NCBI RefSeq assembly: GCF_015182315.1
Contig: NZ_PRDL01000001.1
Coordinates: 2,542,001 to 2,606,000 of the forward strand
Source of the DNA: Cellvibrio polysaccharolyticus
GTDB taxonomy: Bacteria > Pseudomonadota > Gammaproteobacteria > Pseudomonadales > Cellvibrionaceae
Length of the DNA stretch: 64,000 nucleotides
Direction: 5' to 3'
Position numbers and translations under genes: made by a program. The notes under the pieces were generated by a model that did no database searches, had not been told where the DNA came from, and saw nothing but the letters and a program-made list of their open reading frames with translations. This document shows positions 1 to 8,885 of the stretch, in pieces. The first letter of the stretch is position 1; each line of letters starts with the position of its first letter.

Positions 1-1364
1 AGCGTATCTTCAATAATGTGCGCAACAATTTCAGTAATGTTGCCGGCGTCATCACGAATTGCCAGGTCGGCTTCAATCACATACGCATTACGTAAACGAA
101 CGCGCTTGCCCAACACCAGACGCTTGTACTTCTTATTGGCTTCCTCGCGGAAGTCGTCCTGCTCAATATAAATGGTGCGGGTAAATGGCAATTTGCGCTC
201 ACCCAGCGACTCAAGAGTCGGATGGCGAGCAGCGGTCATGTACTCAACCTGTTCTTCGTCAACGTTGGTCAGCGTCACTTTGATCGGATGCAAGACGCAC
301 ATCGCACGCGGCGCGGTTTTGTCGAGATCATTGCGCACCGAGAATTCATACATGGCTACGTCAACCAGACCATCTGAACGGGTAACACCGATACGCTCGC
401 AAAAATCGCGCAGCGCAGCCGGTGTTACACCACGGCGGCGCATACCGGAAATAGTCGGCATACGCGGGTCATCCCAACCATCTACATGATTTTCATCAAC
501 CAGCTGCTTCAGCTTGCGCTTGCTGGTTACGGTGTAATTCATATTAAGACGGGCAAATTCATACTGATGCGGAGTTGAGGGCACCGGCAAGTTCTGAATA
601 AACCAATCGTAGAGCGGACGGTGATCTTCAAATTCCAGGGTACAAATGGAATGGGTAATGCCTTCAATAGCATCGCTTTGCCCGTGAGCAAAATCGTAGG
701 AAGGGTAGATATTCCACTTGTCGCCAGTCTGGTGATGGTGCGCTTTTTTAATGCGATAAATAATCGGATCCCGCAAATTCATATTGGGGGCCGACATATC
801 AATTTTGGCGCGCAAGGAGCAGCTGCCCTCTTCCATTTCGCCCGAGCGCATTTTTTCAAACAACGCCAGGTTCTCGGCAACACTGCGATCGCGGTAAGGG
901 CTGTTTTTGCCCGCTTCCACGAGAGTGCCGCGATAGTTTCTCGCTTCGTCCGGGGTCAAATCGCACACATACGCATTGCCTTGTTCAATCAGGTGAACAG
1001 CCCAGGCGTATAATTGGTCAAAATAGTCCGAGGTATAGCGAACCTCGCCATCCCAACGAAAACCCAGCCACTCGACATCGCGTCGAATCGCGTTAACGTA
1101 TTCTTCGCTTTCTTTTTCCGGGTTGGTATCGTCAAAACGCAGGTTGCACACACCGCCAAACTCGTCGGCAACACCGAAGTTCAGGCAAATGGATTTGGCG
1201 TGTCCGATGTGCAAATAGCCATTCGGCTCCGGCGGGAAACGGGTAACAATTTTCTGATGGACCCCTTGCTCAAGATCCTTGCGAATCAATTGCTGGATGA
1301 AATGCGCCGGCTTGGTGGCATTTTTGTTTTCACTGTTTTCTGTGGCGTTCGAATGTTCGCTCAT
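1..1364 (-). CDS. glnS: Glutaminyl-tRNA synthetase, C-terminus cut by window edge
   Basis: Charges tRNA-Gln with glutamine in the cytoplasm (class I synthetase). About 454 codons are visible from the ATG at 1364; the stop lies beyond position 1, so roughly the last 100 residues of the anticodon-binding part are missing. Visible landmarks are FPPEPNGYLHIGHAKS (the HIGH motif), DDTNPEKE, and WDDPRMPTISGMRRRG. The KMSKS-equivalent reads VTSKRKL, with Thr where E. coli has Met; I recall the same form in pseudomonads and do not treat it as a defect. It lies about 110 bases downstream of mltG on the same strand; a GC-rich hairpin at 1454-1472 without a U-tract sits between them. Confidence 0.97.
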   Translation of the reverse strand, partial: MSEHSNATENSENKNATKPAHFIQQLIRKDLEQGVHQKIVTRFPPEPNGYLHIGHAKSICLNFGVADEFGGVCNLRFDDTNPEKESEEYVNAIRRDVEWLGFRWDGEVRYTSDYFDQLYAWAVHLIEQGNAYVCDLTPDEARNYRGTLVEAGKNSPYRDRSVAENLALFEKMRSGEMEEGSCSLRAKIDMSAPNMNLRDPIIYRIKKAHHHQTGDKWNIYPSYDFAHGQSDAIEGITHSICTLEFEDHRPLYDWFIQNLPVPSTPHQYEFARLNMNYTVTSKRKLKQLVDENHVDGWDDPRMPTISGMRRRGVTPAALRDFCERIGVTRSDGLVDVAMYEFSVRNDLDKTAPRAMCVLHPIKVTLTNVDEEQVEYMTAARHPTLESLGERKLPFTRTIYIEQDDFREEANKKYKRLVLGKRVRLRNAYVIEADLAIRDDAGNITEIVAHIIEDT

Positions 1365-1475
1365 ACTACGTTAGGTCCGTTGGGGTCTCTGGTCTGTTGT
1401 AACAATGCATTGCGCAAACGGGCTATTGTAACGACTCGCTGCTTTTTTTCCACCGCCAGCCATTGGCTGGCGATA

Positions 1476-2549
1476 TCAGGGCGTTTGCCCCGGTTTCAGG
1501 GTAGACCGGTAATCCTGTCGACGCTGTATTTGATAGCGGCGTACCGCCTGGTTGTGTTGTTGCAGGGTATCTGAAAACTGCGTAGTGCCATCGCCTTTCG
1601 CCACAAAGTACAAAGCGGTGCCCTCCTCCGGGTTAAGTGCCGCCGCAATAGACGCACGCCCTGGCAAAGCGATAGGCGTAACCGGCAAGCCGGAAATTAC
1701 ATAGGTATTGTAAGGGGTGGATTCCTGCAAATCGGCGCGAGTGATTCGTCCCTGGAAGCGCTCGCCCATGCCGTAGATAACAGTCGGGTCAGTTTGCAAA
1801 CGCATGCCTTGCTGCAAACGGCGCACAAACACGCCAGCCACTTTTTCCCGCTCCCAGGATGCACCGGTTTCCCGCTCGATGATAGACGCCATAATCAATA
1901 CCTCATACGGGTCTTTGTAGGGCAAGCCATCCGGACGCGTTTCCCACAGCGGTAACAGCACTTGCTGCATGTGTTGCCAGGCACGGCGCAGCAGCTCTAC
2001 ATCGGTGGTACCGCGGGTAAAAGTGTAGGTATCCGGAAAAAACCAGCCTTCGGGGTGCTCAATAGGTAAATCCAGAATGGCCATGATGTCATCATCGCTC
2101 AGATCCTGAAGTTTTACTTGAACCGCTTCGTGGGCCTGCAGCGTTTGCAGCGCCTGGCGAAACGTCCAGCCCTCAACCAGCGTCAACTGATGAAGAACCA
2201 CATCACCCTGATTCAATTTTTGCAGCAATTGCCGGGGAGTCAGCGCAAAGGGCAACCAGTATTCACCGGCTTGCACCCGGGTTTGCTCTTGCCAGCGGGC
2301 AAAATAGACCAGCCACTGTGCATGCGTGAGAATACCTTCAGCAGATAAATCGCGGGCCATGTGCCCGAGGCTTTTTCCGGGGGTCAGCAGGTAATAATGA
2401 CCGGCTTCCGGCAAATTCATCGGGTGGTCAAGCCAGTTGTTAAGGTATCGCCATGCCGCCCAGACGCTGGCAACGGCCGACAACAGCAGAATGAACATTG
2501 CCAGCAAAATTTTTCGATAATGTCGGCGCAGCCAACCTGTAAACAACAT
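1476..2549 (-). CDS. mltG: Endolytic murein transglycosylase MltG
   Basis: Cleaves nascent peptidoglycan strands at the inner membrane and so limits glycan length. The 357-residue protein has a short basic N-terminus, one membrane anchor (about residues 15-35), a LysM-like region and a YceG catalytic domain. The sequence MASIIERETG holds the expected catalytic Glu near residue 225. The ATG at 2549 overlaps the pabC stop by one base (TGATG), indicating translational coupling; an in-frame TTG three bases upstream is less likely. Position after pabC is the usual one, but the normally following tmk-holB pair is absent and glnS comes next. Confidence 0.95.
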   Translation of the reverse strand: MLFTGWLRRHYRKILLAMFILLLSAVASVWAAWRYLNNWLDHPMNLPEAGHYYLLTPGKSLGHMARDLSAEGILTHAQWLVYFARWQEQTRVQAGEYWLPFALTPRQLLQKLNQGDVVLHQLTLVEGWTFRQALQTLQAHEAVQVKLQDLSDDDIMAILDLPIEHPEGWFFPDTYTFTRGTTDVELLRRAWQHMQQVLLPLWETRPDGLPYKDPYEVLIMASIIERETGASWEREKVAGVFVRRLQQGMRLQTDPTVIYGMGERFQGRITRADLQESTPYNTYVISGLPVTPIALPGRASIAAALNPEEGTALYFVAKGDGTTQFSDTLQQHNQAVRRYQIQRRQDYRSTLKPGQTP

Positions 2550-3403
2550 CAAATCACCTTTCCGGAAAAGTATGCTCGAAGCGCTTGCTGCAGTGCAGCG
2601 GTTATATTTCCCTGAGAAAAGATCATCGGATTCGCCTCACTGCGAATTTCCACTACCGGCCAGATACCATTGACCGCATTACAAATAAAAACTTCGTCAG
2701 CCGATTGCAAATCCGACAAAGTGACGCTGCCGATTTCTGTGGTAATACCCGCACCGGGAGCAAGCACGTCCGTGATCAGCTGCCGCATAATACCGGCCAC
2801 ACCACAGCGCGAAAGATTCGGGGTTAGCAACTGGCCTTTTCGCACAATAAAAAGATTGCTGCTGGTAGATTCAATAAAATGACCATTCTTATCCATCAGT
2901 AAGCCATCAACAATCGCCGTATCCTGCCACTCGGTACGCGCCAGAATTTGCTCGAGCCGATTGAGGTGTTTGATACCCGCCAGGCTGGCATTGCGCGCAA
3001 GGCGCTGCTGGCAAACTCTCAGAACCACACCTTGTTGATGCGCCAGGTTAATAGCCGTGTCATACAACGCCAGGCAATAGGTCGGAAAAACCTCGGCAGG
3101 CAGTCCATAGCCGCGCCCGCCAACGCCGCGCGTTACGGTTACCTTGAAAATACCTTCTGCAAGGGCAGCAGCTGAAAGCAGCGCTGCCAGATAGTGCTCC
3201 AGCAGGGCTTCATCGAGAGGGATTCGCAAACGCTCGCAACCGGCGCGAAGCCGCGCTTTATGCAACGCCCACAGGGGAATTACGCCCCGGGTCAGGCGGC
3301 AGGTTTCAAACAGGCCATCGCCATAGGCAAAACCCCGATCCAATGGAGAAATTTGCTGGCCGATAACACCGTTAACAGAGATGAGCGGATAGGAATTTGA
3401 CAT
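2549..3403 (-). CDS. pabC: Aminodeoxychorismate lyase
   Basis: PLP-dependent fold-type IV enzyme converting 4-amino-4-deoxychorismate to p-aminobenzoate and pyruvate in folate synthesis. The 284-residue protein shows the class signature GIKHLNRLEQILARTEW, whose Lys is the expected PLP-binding residue, and the substrate-loop region ESTSSNLFIVRKG. It starts at the ATG at 3403, 75 bases after fabF, and overlaps mltG by one base. A terminator-like hairpin lies between fabF and this gene, so pabC-mltG may be expressed below the fab genes. A branched-chain aminotransferase relative is the alternative, but the length and fab/mltG context favour PabC. Confidence 0.94.
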   Translation of the reverse strand: MSNSYPLISVNGVIGQQISPLDRGFAYGDGLFETCRLTRGVIPLWALHKARLRAGCERLRIPLDEALLEHYLAALLSAAALAEGIFKVTVTRGVGGRGYGLPAEVFPTYCLALYDTAINLAHQQGVVLRVCQQRLARNASLAGIKHLNRLEQILARTEWQDTAIVDGLLMDKNGHFIESTSSNLFIVRKGQLLTPNLSRCGVAGIMRQLITDVLAPGAGITTEIGSVTLSDLQSADEVFICNAVNGIWPVVEIRSEANPMIFSQGNITAALQQALRAYFSGKVI

Positions 3404-3416
3404 GCCATGAGTCTAT

Positions 3417-3449
3417 ACAAAAACGCCGGTCTGTCTCCAGTCCGGCGTT
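3417..3449 (-). terminator. Intrinsic terminator or attenuator between fabF and pabC
   Basis: On the minus strand an 8-bp perfect stem (AACGCCGG with CCGGCGTT, 3442-3449 and 3422-3429) closes a 12-base loop and is followed by five U residues. It sits between the fabF stop (3478) and the pabC start (3403), where it could lower expression of pabC-mltG. Confidence 0.7.
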
Positions 3450-3477
3450 AACATTCATGAAGCAGATTTTAAACGCT

Positions 3478-4716
3478 TCAGATTTTGCGGAAAATCAATG
3501 ATCCGTTAGTGCCACCAAAACCAAAAGAGTTGGACAGCACGGCATCAATTTTACGCTCCTGAGCGGTATGCGGCACCAGGTTGATATCGCAGCCTTCATC
3601 CGGGTTATCCAGATTGATGGTTGGCGGAGCAACCTGATCGCGAATAGCCAATACACTGAAGATGGCCTCTACCGCACCGGCAGCACCCAGCAAATGGCCG
3701 ATCATGGACTTGGTCGAACTGACCGCAACCTGATCAATAGCGCTGCCCATAATCGTTTTCACCGCATGGCATTCAGCCTTGTCACCGGCCGGCGTGGAAG
3801 TACCGTGCGCGTTGATATAGTGAATCAGCTCTGGCGAAATATTGGCATCCACAATGGCATTGCGCATGGAAGACGCAGCACCGGCACCGTCTTCTGGCGG
3901 TGAAGTCATGTGGTAAGCGTCACCGCTCATACCAAAACCGATCAGCTCGGCATAAATGCGCGCGCCGCGAGCCTTGGCATATTCGTACTCTTCCAGCACC
4001 AGCACACCGGCGCCATCGCCCAGCACAAAACCATCGCGGTCTTTATCCCACGGGCGGCTGGCCGCTTCGGGGTTGTCATTGCGGGATGACAGTGCGCGGG
4101 CCGCAGCGAAACCACCCAGACCGACCGGGGTGGTAGCCATTTCGGCACCACCGGCAATCATCACATCCGCATCACCGTATTGGATCATACGCGCCGCAAA
4201 ACCAATGCTGTGCGTACCTGTGGTACACGCCGTGGTCAGCGCGATGTTTGGCCCCTGTATACCATGCATGATAGACAGGTTGCCGGAAATCATATTGATA
4301 ATGGCACTTGGCACAAAAAACGGAGATATGCGTCGCGGCCCTTTATGCTCAACAACCAAAGCACCTTCTTCGATACTGCCAATGCCGCCAATACCGGAGC
4401 CGATGGATACACCGATGCGTCCACGGTTGGCATCGGTCACTTCCAGCCCGGCATCACGGATAGCCTGAATACCAGCCACCATGCCGTATTGGATAAACGG
4501 ATCCATTTTGCGCGCTTCTTTAGCCAGCAAATAATCTTCAACAACCAGATTTTTGACTGATGCACTGAATTGCGTGGAAAAAGCAGAGACATCGAATGTC
4601 GTGATAGGAGCCACACCACTCTTGCCGTTGACAATACCGTGCCATGTTTCTTCGACAGTATTACCCAGTGAACTGACCATACCAAGACCAGTGATTACAA
4701 CTCTTCTGCGCGACAC
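3478..4716 (-). CDS. fabF: Beta-ketoacyl-ACP synthase II
   Basis: Condenses malonyl-ACP with acyl-ACP in type II fatty-acid elongation, including the 16:1 to 18:1 step. At 412 residues it matches E. coli FabF (413). The Cys-His-His triad is visible: Cys164 in TTACTTGTHS, His304 in NAHGTSTPAGD and His341 in MIGHLLGAAG. The start is a GTG at 4716, preceded by GGGAG about 10 bases upstream; the protein begins MSRRRVVITGLGMVSS as expected. A terminator separates it from acpP (gap about 205 bases), so it probably depends on partial read-through or on a promoter in the gap. Confidence 0.97.
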   Translation of the reverse strand: MSRRRVVITGLGMVSSLGNTVEETWHGIVNGKSGVAPITTFDVSAFSTQFSASVKNLVVEDYLLAKEARKMDPFIQYGMVAGIQAIRDAGLEVTDANRGRIGVSIGSGIGGIGSIEEGALVVEHKGPRRISPFFVPSAIINMISGNLSIMHGIQGPNIALTTACTTGTHSIGFAARMIQYGDADVMIAGGAEMATTPVGLGGFAAARALSSRNDNPEAASRPWDKDRDGFVLGDGAGVLVLEEYEYAKARGARIYAELIGFGMSGDAYHMTSPPEDGAGAASSMRNAIVDANISPELIHYINAHGTSTPAGDKAECHAVKTIMGSAIDQVAVSSTKSMIGHLLGAAGAVEAIFSVLAIRDQVAPPTINLDNPDEGCDINLVPHTAQERKIDAVLSNSFGFGGTNGSLIFRKI

Positions 4717-4850
4717 GTAAGGGCTCTCCCGAAGCGTAAAAAAAGACGGGTGCGATTATAGATAGCACACACAATGAATACAGACGTCTGATCGGCAAGC
4801 TGAATAAATAAGTCCGTTATGCACAGAAATTATTATTAAATTCATTATTC

Positions 4851-4890
4851 CGAAAATAAAAAGCCGTATTATTTCTCAATAATACGGCTT
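4851..4890 (-). terminator. Intrinsic terminator downstream of acpP
   Basis: A 12-bp perfect stem (AAGCCGTATTAT with ATAATACGGCTT, 4861-4890) with a 6-base loop is followed on the minus strand by a U-rich run (TTTATTTT). It lies 31 bases beyond the acpP stop and fits the abundant monocistronic acpP transcript known in related bacteria. Confidence 0.85.
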
Positions 4891-4921
4891 TTCGCAAACT
4901 GGAAATCAGCTGGCTTGAAGA

Positions 4922-5158
4922 TTACGCCAGATTGGCGTTGATGTAATCGATAGCCAATTGAACTGTGGTGATTTTCTCAGCTTCTTCGTCTGGGATTTCA
5001 GTTTCAAACTCTTCTTCCAGAGCCATAACCAGCTCAACGGTATCGAGTGAATCCGCACCCAGATCTTCAACAAAAGAAGCTTCGTTTTTAACTTCTTCTT
5101 CTTTCACACCCAGTTGCTCAGCAACGATTTTTTTTACACGTTCTTCAATGCTGCTCAT
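4922..5158 (-). CDS. acpP: Acyl carrier protein
   Basis: Carries acyl chains on phosphopantetheine during fatty-acid, phospholipid and lipid A synthesis. The 78-residue acidic protein has the DSLDTVELVMALEEEF helix II with the modified Ser37 in GADSLD. It lies between fabG and fabF in the canonical order. The upstream gap of about 190 bases holds a candidate promoter and there is a strong terminator downstream, so it can be made as its own short transcript. A TAGGAG ribosome-binding sequence lies about 12 bases before the ATG. Confidence 0.98.
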   Translation of the reverse strand: MSSIEERVKKIVAEQLGVKEEEVKNEASFVEDLGADSLDTVELVMALEEEFETEIPDEEAEKITTVQLAIDYINANLA

Positions 5159-5257
5159 GATGCTCTTTAACTCCTAGTGGTGGTATCGACGAAACCGTCA
5201 TTCTATGAAACCACGAAGGGTGGTTCCTTCATTATGTTTCGGCCAAAATCGACGCGC

Positions 5258-5286
5258 ATTTTACATCTATTTTCGCCACGTTGTAA
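5258..5286 (-). promoter_or_regulatory. Candidate sigma-70 promoter for acpP
   Basis: On the minus strand TTACAA (5281-5286) and TAAAAT (5258-5263) are separated by 17 bases. The -10 matches the consensus in 5 of 6 positions and the -35 in only 3, so the call is tentative. A start near 5251 would give a leader of about 93 bases before the acpP ATG. Confidence 0.35.
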
Positions 5287-5350
5287 TGCATAGAGACAAA
5301 ATTCTTCATTTTTTAAGAAAATTTCCTTAAAAAACAAAGAACTAAACACA

Positions 5351-6094
5351 TCAGGACATATACATGCCGCCGTTAACATGGATAGTTTCGCCGCTGACAT
5401 AGCCTCCTGCTTCGCTGGCAAGGAAGCCAACAACCGCAGCAATCTCTTCCGGCTTACCCAATCTTCCAAGCGGAATCTTTGACAACAATCCGTGCTTTTG
5501 TTCCTCGGATAATACCTTGGTCATATCAGTATCAATAAAACCTGGCGCAACCGTGTTTACTGTAATGCCCCGCGAACCGACTTCAGCTGCCAGCGAACGG
5601 GCAAAACCGGCCACACCGGCTTTGGTAGCAGCATAGTTGCTTTGGCCAGGATTACCCATAGCACCCACAACCGAGCTGATATTAATAATACGACCCCAGC
5701 GGGCTTTCATCATGCCACGCAATACCGCTTTGCTCAAACGGTAGACCGCACTCAAATTGGTATTGACTACATCAAACCACTCTTCTTCGCTCATGCGCAT
5801 CAACAAGTTGTCTTTGGTGATGCCGGCATTATTTACCAGAATGGCCGGGGCACCAAATTCTTCCTGGATGCTGGCAAGCAGCGCTGCAACCGATGCAGGA
5901 TCGGTCACATTCAACACTTTGCCTGCGCCGCGAACACCGGCCGCCTGCAGACGTTCGGTAATTTTTGCTGCGCCGGACTCACTGGTAGCGGTACCGATAA
6001 CGATAGCGCCCGCAGCGCCCAACTGATCAGCGATGGCTGCACCGATGCCGCGGCTGGCACCTGTGACCAATGCCACTTTATTCTCAAGACTCAT
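5351..6094 (-). CDS. fabG: 3-oxoacyl-ACP reductase
   Basis: NADPH-dependent short-chain dehydrogenase that reduces 3-ketoacyl-ACP in each elongation round. The 247-residue protein has the Rossmann TGASRGIG motif (residues 11-18), NNAG (88-91) and the Ser141, Tyr154, Lys158 catalytic set in the SNYAATK region. The C-terminal sequence YVSGETIHVNGGMYM is typical of FabG. It starts at the ATG at 6094, 14 bases after the fabD stop, in the standard fabD-fabG-acpP-fabF order. Confidence 0.97.
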   Translation of the reverse strand: MSLENKVALVTGASRGIGAAIADQLGAAGAIVIGTATSESGAAKITERLQAAGVRGAGKVLNVTDPASVAALLASIQEEFGAPAILVNNAGITKDNLLMRMSEEEWFDVVNTNLSAVYRLSKAVLRGMMKARWGRIINISSVVGAMGNPGQSNYAATKAGVAGFARSLAAEVGSRGITVNTVAPGFIDTDMTKVLSEEQKHGLLSKIPLGRLGKPEEIAAVVGFLASEAGGYVSGETIHVNGGMYMS

Positions 6095-6108
6095 AATATA
6101 TGCCTGCT

Positions 6109-7047
6109 TTAAAAAACCGTGCTCAACACCGTCTGCAACTCTTCCGGTGTTTCAATAGATAATGTGGTCAACTCTTTGTTGATCCGCTTGTTCAAACCTG
6201 ACAAAACTTTACCAGGGCCACATTCCACTGTGAAATTTATCCCGGCAGCGCTGATGGCGTTTACGCAATCGACCCAGCGAACCGGACTGTAAATCTGCTC
6301 AATCATCAACGACTTGATAGCTGCCGGATCACTTTCAACAGCCGCCGTTACGTTATGAATAACGGGAATGGTCGGTGCGCTGAACAGCGTGCTATCAATA
6401 AGTGATCGCAGGCGCTCGGCAGCGGGCTTCATCAATGAGGTATGAAACGGAGCACTTACTGGCAATGGCAAGGCGCGCTTGGCACCCGCCTCTTTGCACA
6501 AAGCACTGGCGCGCTCAACGGCAGCCGCTGCACCGGCAATAACCACCTGGCCGGGAGAGTTGAAATTCACGGCAGAAACCACGTCGCCTTGCGCAGCTTC
6601 GGCGCAAGCGGCAAGGATTTTATCATCATCCAGCCCGATAATCGCAGCCATACCGCCCTGACCGGCCGGCACAGCTTCTTGCATGTAACGTCCGCGGTGT
6701 TGCACCAGCTTGACCGCATCGGCAAAAGCCAGCACATCGGAACACACCAGCGCAGACCACTCACCCAGGCTGTGCCCTGAAACCAGCGCTGGCGTAACGC
6801 CGCCCTGCTCTTTCCAAATTCGCCACACGGCAACACTGGCGGTCAGCAACAAAGGCTGGGTGCGCTCGGTGAGATTAATATCTTCCTGACTACCGGTTTG
6901 CACCAGTTGCCACAAGTCGTAACCCAAAACGTCAGATGCTTCGGCAAATAAATGTTGTACCAGAGGATATTGATTGGCCAGCTCAGCCAGCATGCCCGGC
7001 TTCTGGGAACCCTGCCCGGGGAAAACAAAGGCGAGATTTTTTTGCAT
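6109..7047 (-). CDS. fabD: Malonyl-CoA:ACP transacylase
   Basis: Transfers malonyl from CoA to ACP to supply extender units. Starting at the ATG at 7047 gives 312 residues beginning MQKNLAFVFPGQGSQ, matching the family; an upstream in-frame start at 7071 would add an unsupported eight residues. The active-site Ser93 is in GHSLGEW and the partner His lies in SAPFHTSLM. A purine-rich GAGAGA ribosome-binding stretch precedes the chosen start. It follows plsX by 32 bases and precedes fabG by 14. Confidence 0.96.
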   Translation of the reverse strand: MQKNLAFVFPGQGSQKPGMLAELANQYPLVQHLFAEASDVLGYDLWQLVQTGSQEDINLTERTQPLLLTASVAVWRIWKEQGGVTPALVSGHSLGEWSALVCSDVLAFADAVKLVQHRGRYMQEAVPAGQGGMAAIIGLDDDKILAACAEAAQGDVVSAVNFNSPGQVVIAGAAAAVERASALCKEAGAKRALPLPVSAPFHTSLMKPAAERLRSLIDSTLFSAPTIPVIHNVTAAVESDPAAIKSLMIEQIYSPVRWVDCVNAISAAGINFTVECGPGKVLSGLNKRINKELTTLSIETPEELQTVLSTVF

Positions 7048-7079
7048 GGAGAGATCTCTCAGGTTAAACAAGGGTAAAT

Positions 7080-8087
7080 TTATTGATGCGCCAGTTGTGC
7101 GCCAATTTTCTCGGCAACACGCTGATCAATTTGCTCAATAGCAACTCGCAAAGCTTGCTCAAAGGCGTATTCGTCAGCACCGCCATGACTTTTTATAACT
7201 GTTTTTTGCAAGCCAAGAAAAATAGCGCCATTAAACCGCGCAGGATCAAATTCTTCTTTCAGCCGATAGAAAAATGGTCGCAACCAAAAGGCCATCAGCT
7301 TGCGCCAGAAACCGGCATGAAATGCCTGCTCCAGCTTTTTGGAAATAAATCGCGAAGCACCTTCACTGGCCTTCAGCGCAATGTTGCCGGCAAAACCATC
7401 ACAAACAATGACCTGGGATTGACCGAGAAACAACTGGTCTGCCTCCAGAAAACCGGCGTAATTGATACGCGGATCTTCTTTGAGCAAATGTTGCGCAGCC
7501 CTTACCACAGCGGTACCTTTTTCCTCTTCGCGCGCTACATTCAGCAGCGAAACACGAGGATCAACCGTCAATGTCGCGCGAGCGAGAATGCTACCCATCA
7601 GCGCAAATTCAGCAAGCTGTTCGGCCGAGCACACCAGATTTGCCCCCATGTCCAGCATGTAGGTTCGTCCGGAAATAACCGGCAGGGATTTGCAAATGGC
7701 AGGCCGCTCAATACCGGGAAAGGTTTTTAACAGATGCTTGCTTATCGCCATTAAAGCGCCCGTATTACCGGCACTCACACACGCGTCAGCCTTGCCGTCG
7801 CGCACCATTTCCAGCGCCAACCACATGGACGATTGTTTTTTATGGCGCAATGCCACCAGAGGATCTTCATTCATGGTGACCACATCGGCCGCATGATGAA
7901 TGGAAAGACGGGAAATAAAAGGTGCAGAAAAGCCGCTCAAAAGTTGTTCCAACTGGGCACTATCACCAACCAGTAACAACTCAAGACGCTCAAAAGAGGC
8001 AATAACTTTCAGTGCAGCCGAAATAACAACGCGGGGACCTAAGTCCCCGCTCATAGCATCAACGGCTATACGAATGTTGGCAGACAA
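7080..8087 (-). CDS. plsX: Phosphate acyltransferase PlsX
   Basis: Converts acyl-ACP to acyl-phosphate, the first step of the PlsX/PlsY route to lysophosphatidic acid. The 335-residue protein has the N-terminal IAVDAMSGDLGPRVVISAAL signature, DMGANLVCSAEQL in the centre and VCDGFAGNIALKASEG towards the C-terminus. The start appears to be TTG at 8087 (MSANIRIAVDAM), which aligns with the family N-terminus; no convincing ATG lies upstream and the ribosome-binding sequence is weak. It is 21 bases downstream of rpmF, so coupling to L32 translation is plausible. Confidence 0.95.
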   Translation of the reverse strand: MSANIRIAVDAMSGDLGPRVVISAALKVIASFERLELLLVGDSAQLEQLLSGFSAPFISRLSIHHAADVVTMNEDPLVALRHKKQSSMWLALEMVRDGKADACVSAGNTGALMAISKHLLKTFPGIERPAICKSLPVISGRTYMLDMGANLVCSAEQLAEFALMGSILARATLTVDPRVSLLNVAREEEKGTAVVRAAQHLLKEDPRINYAGFLEADQLFLGQSQVIVCDGFAGNIALKASEGASRFISKKLEQAFHAGFWRKLMAFWLRPFFYRLKEEFDPARFNGAIFLGLQKTVIKSHGGADEYAFEQALRVAIEQIDQRVAEKIGAQLAHQ

Positions 8088-8108
8088 GGTGCTGTCTGGT
8101 CTCAGAGA

Positions 8109-8291
8109 TTACTCGTTGCTGCCAGTATCGATCACTTTACGGCCACGGTAGAAACCGTCTGCAGTAATGTGGTGACGCAAGTGTTTTTCGCCGCTGGTTG
8201 CATCAACTGACAGGGTTGGGCCAGTCAAAGCATCGTGTGAGCGACGCATGTCACGTCTGGAACGGGATTTTTTGTTTTGCTGAACAGCCAT
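8109..8291 (-). CDS. rpmF: 50S ribosomal protein L32
   Basis: Small basic protein of the large ribosomal subunit. The 60-residue sequence begins MAVQQNKKSRSRRDMRRSHDA, the family signature, and ends in the HHITADGFYRGRKVI segment. An AGGAG ribosome-binding site lies just upstream of the ATG at 8291. It sits between yceD and plsX, the conserved arrangement linking ribosome and membrane-lipid synthesis. Confidence 0.98.
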   Translation of the reverse strand: MAVQQNKKSRSRRDMRRSHDALTGPTLSVDATSGEKHLRHHITADGFYRGRKVIDTGSNE

Positions 8292-8345
8292 GATTTTCTC
8301 CTGATGACTTTACACTGAAGCCGAGGCGCCTCTTTCCCCGCAGGG

Positions 8346-8876
8346 TTATTTCGGCGAGCTCTTTAATTGCTCCAGCACTTGAAACGGGTTTTTCGCTTTT
8401 TTTACCACCACCGGCTCACCACTGGTCAACAACTTCTCATCAATACAAAGTGTTTCGTGGTAGGCCACTGCCGGCAAATTCAATAACAGCTCTTCTTCGA
8501 TCATGCTGTAGAAGTCAGCTGCACCCTCACCGGTAATCCAGGGATCAAGATGCGAAGGCAATGCCTCCATATCTTCTTCACTCCAGATAATTGCCAGTGA
8601 AATGTCACAATGCACAGGGACCGCCGCAGGTTGCAAACAGCGCTGACATATCTGCGATACGTTAGCGACTGCAGTTCCGGTGACAACTCTGTGTCTATCT
8701 TCAGTCACACCAAACGCCAGGTTAACATCAACCTCACCGTCTCCGGATTCGACAGCTTCAAGCAGTCGTGGGAGCGATGAAACAGGTACGGTTCCGCTTA
8801 CCGAAATGCCTTGTTGGGCAAATTTTCGCGGGTCGCCGAGTCTGGGTAGCGTTTTTTTTGAGAGTGCCTGAGACAT
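8346..8876 (-). CDS. yceD: YceD, DUF177 family protein
   Basis: Conserved partner of rpmF; the family is linked to 23S rRNA or ribosome assembly but its exact role is unsettled. Using the ATG at 8876 gives 176 residues beginning MSQALSKKTLPRLGDPRKFAQ, which fits the family N-terminus. The central CQRC motif and the C-terminal NPFQVLEQLKSS are typical. A GTG-initiated 196-residue form from 8936 would be encoded across a near-consensus promoter and is therefore disfavoured. No Shine-Dalgarno sequence precedes 8876, and the promoter -10 lies only 9 bases upstream, so the transcript may be leaderless or nearly so. Confidence 0.9.
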   Translation of the reverse strand: MSQALSKKTLPRLGDPRKFAQQGISVSGTVPVSSLPRLLEAVESGDGEVDVNLAFGVTEDRHRVVTGTAVANVSQICQRCLQPAAVPVHCDISLAIIWSEEDMEALPSHLDPWITGEGAADFYSMIEEELLLNLPAVAYHETLCIDEKLLTSGEPVVVKKAKNPFQVLEQLKSSPK

Positions 8877-8885
8877 AAGCGCGCC

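Noticed and set aside
500..540. GlnRS motif VTSKRKL in place of VMSKRKL as a possible defect
   Set aside because: The key Ser-Lys is kept and I recall the Thr form in pseudomonad enzymes, so it is probably normal variation.
1454..1472. GC-rich hairpin between mltG and glnS as a terminator
   Set aside because: It is followed by an A-run rather than a U-run on the transcribed strand.
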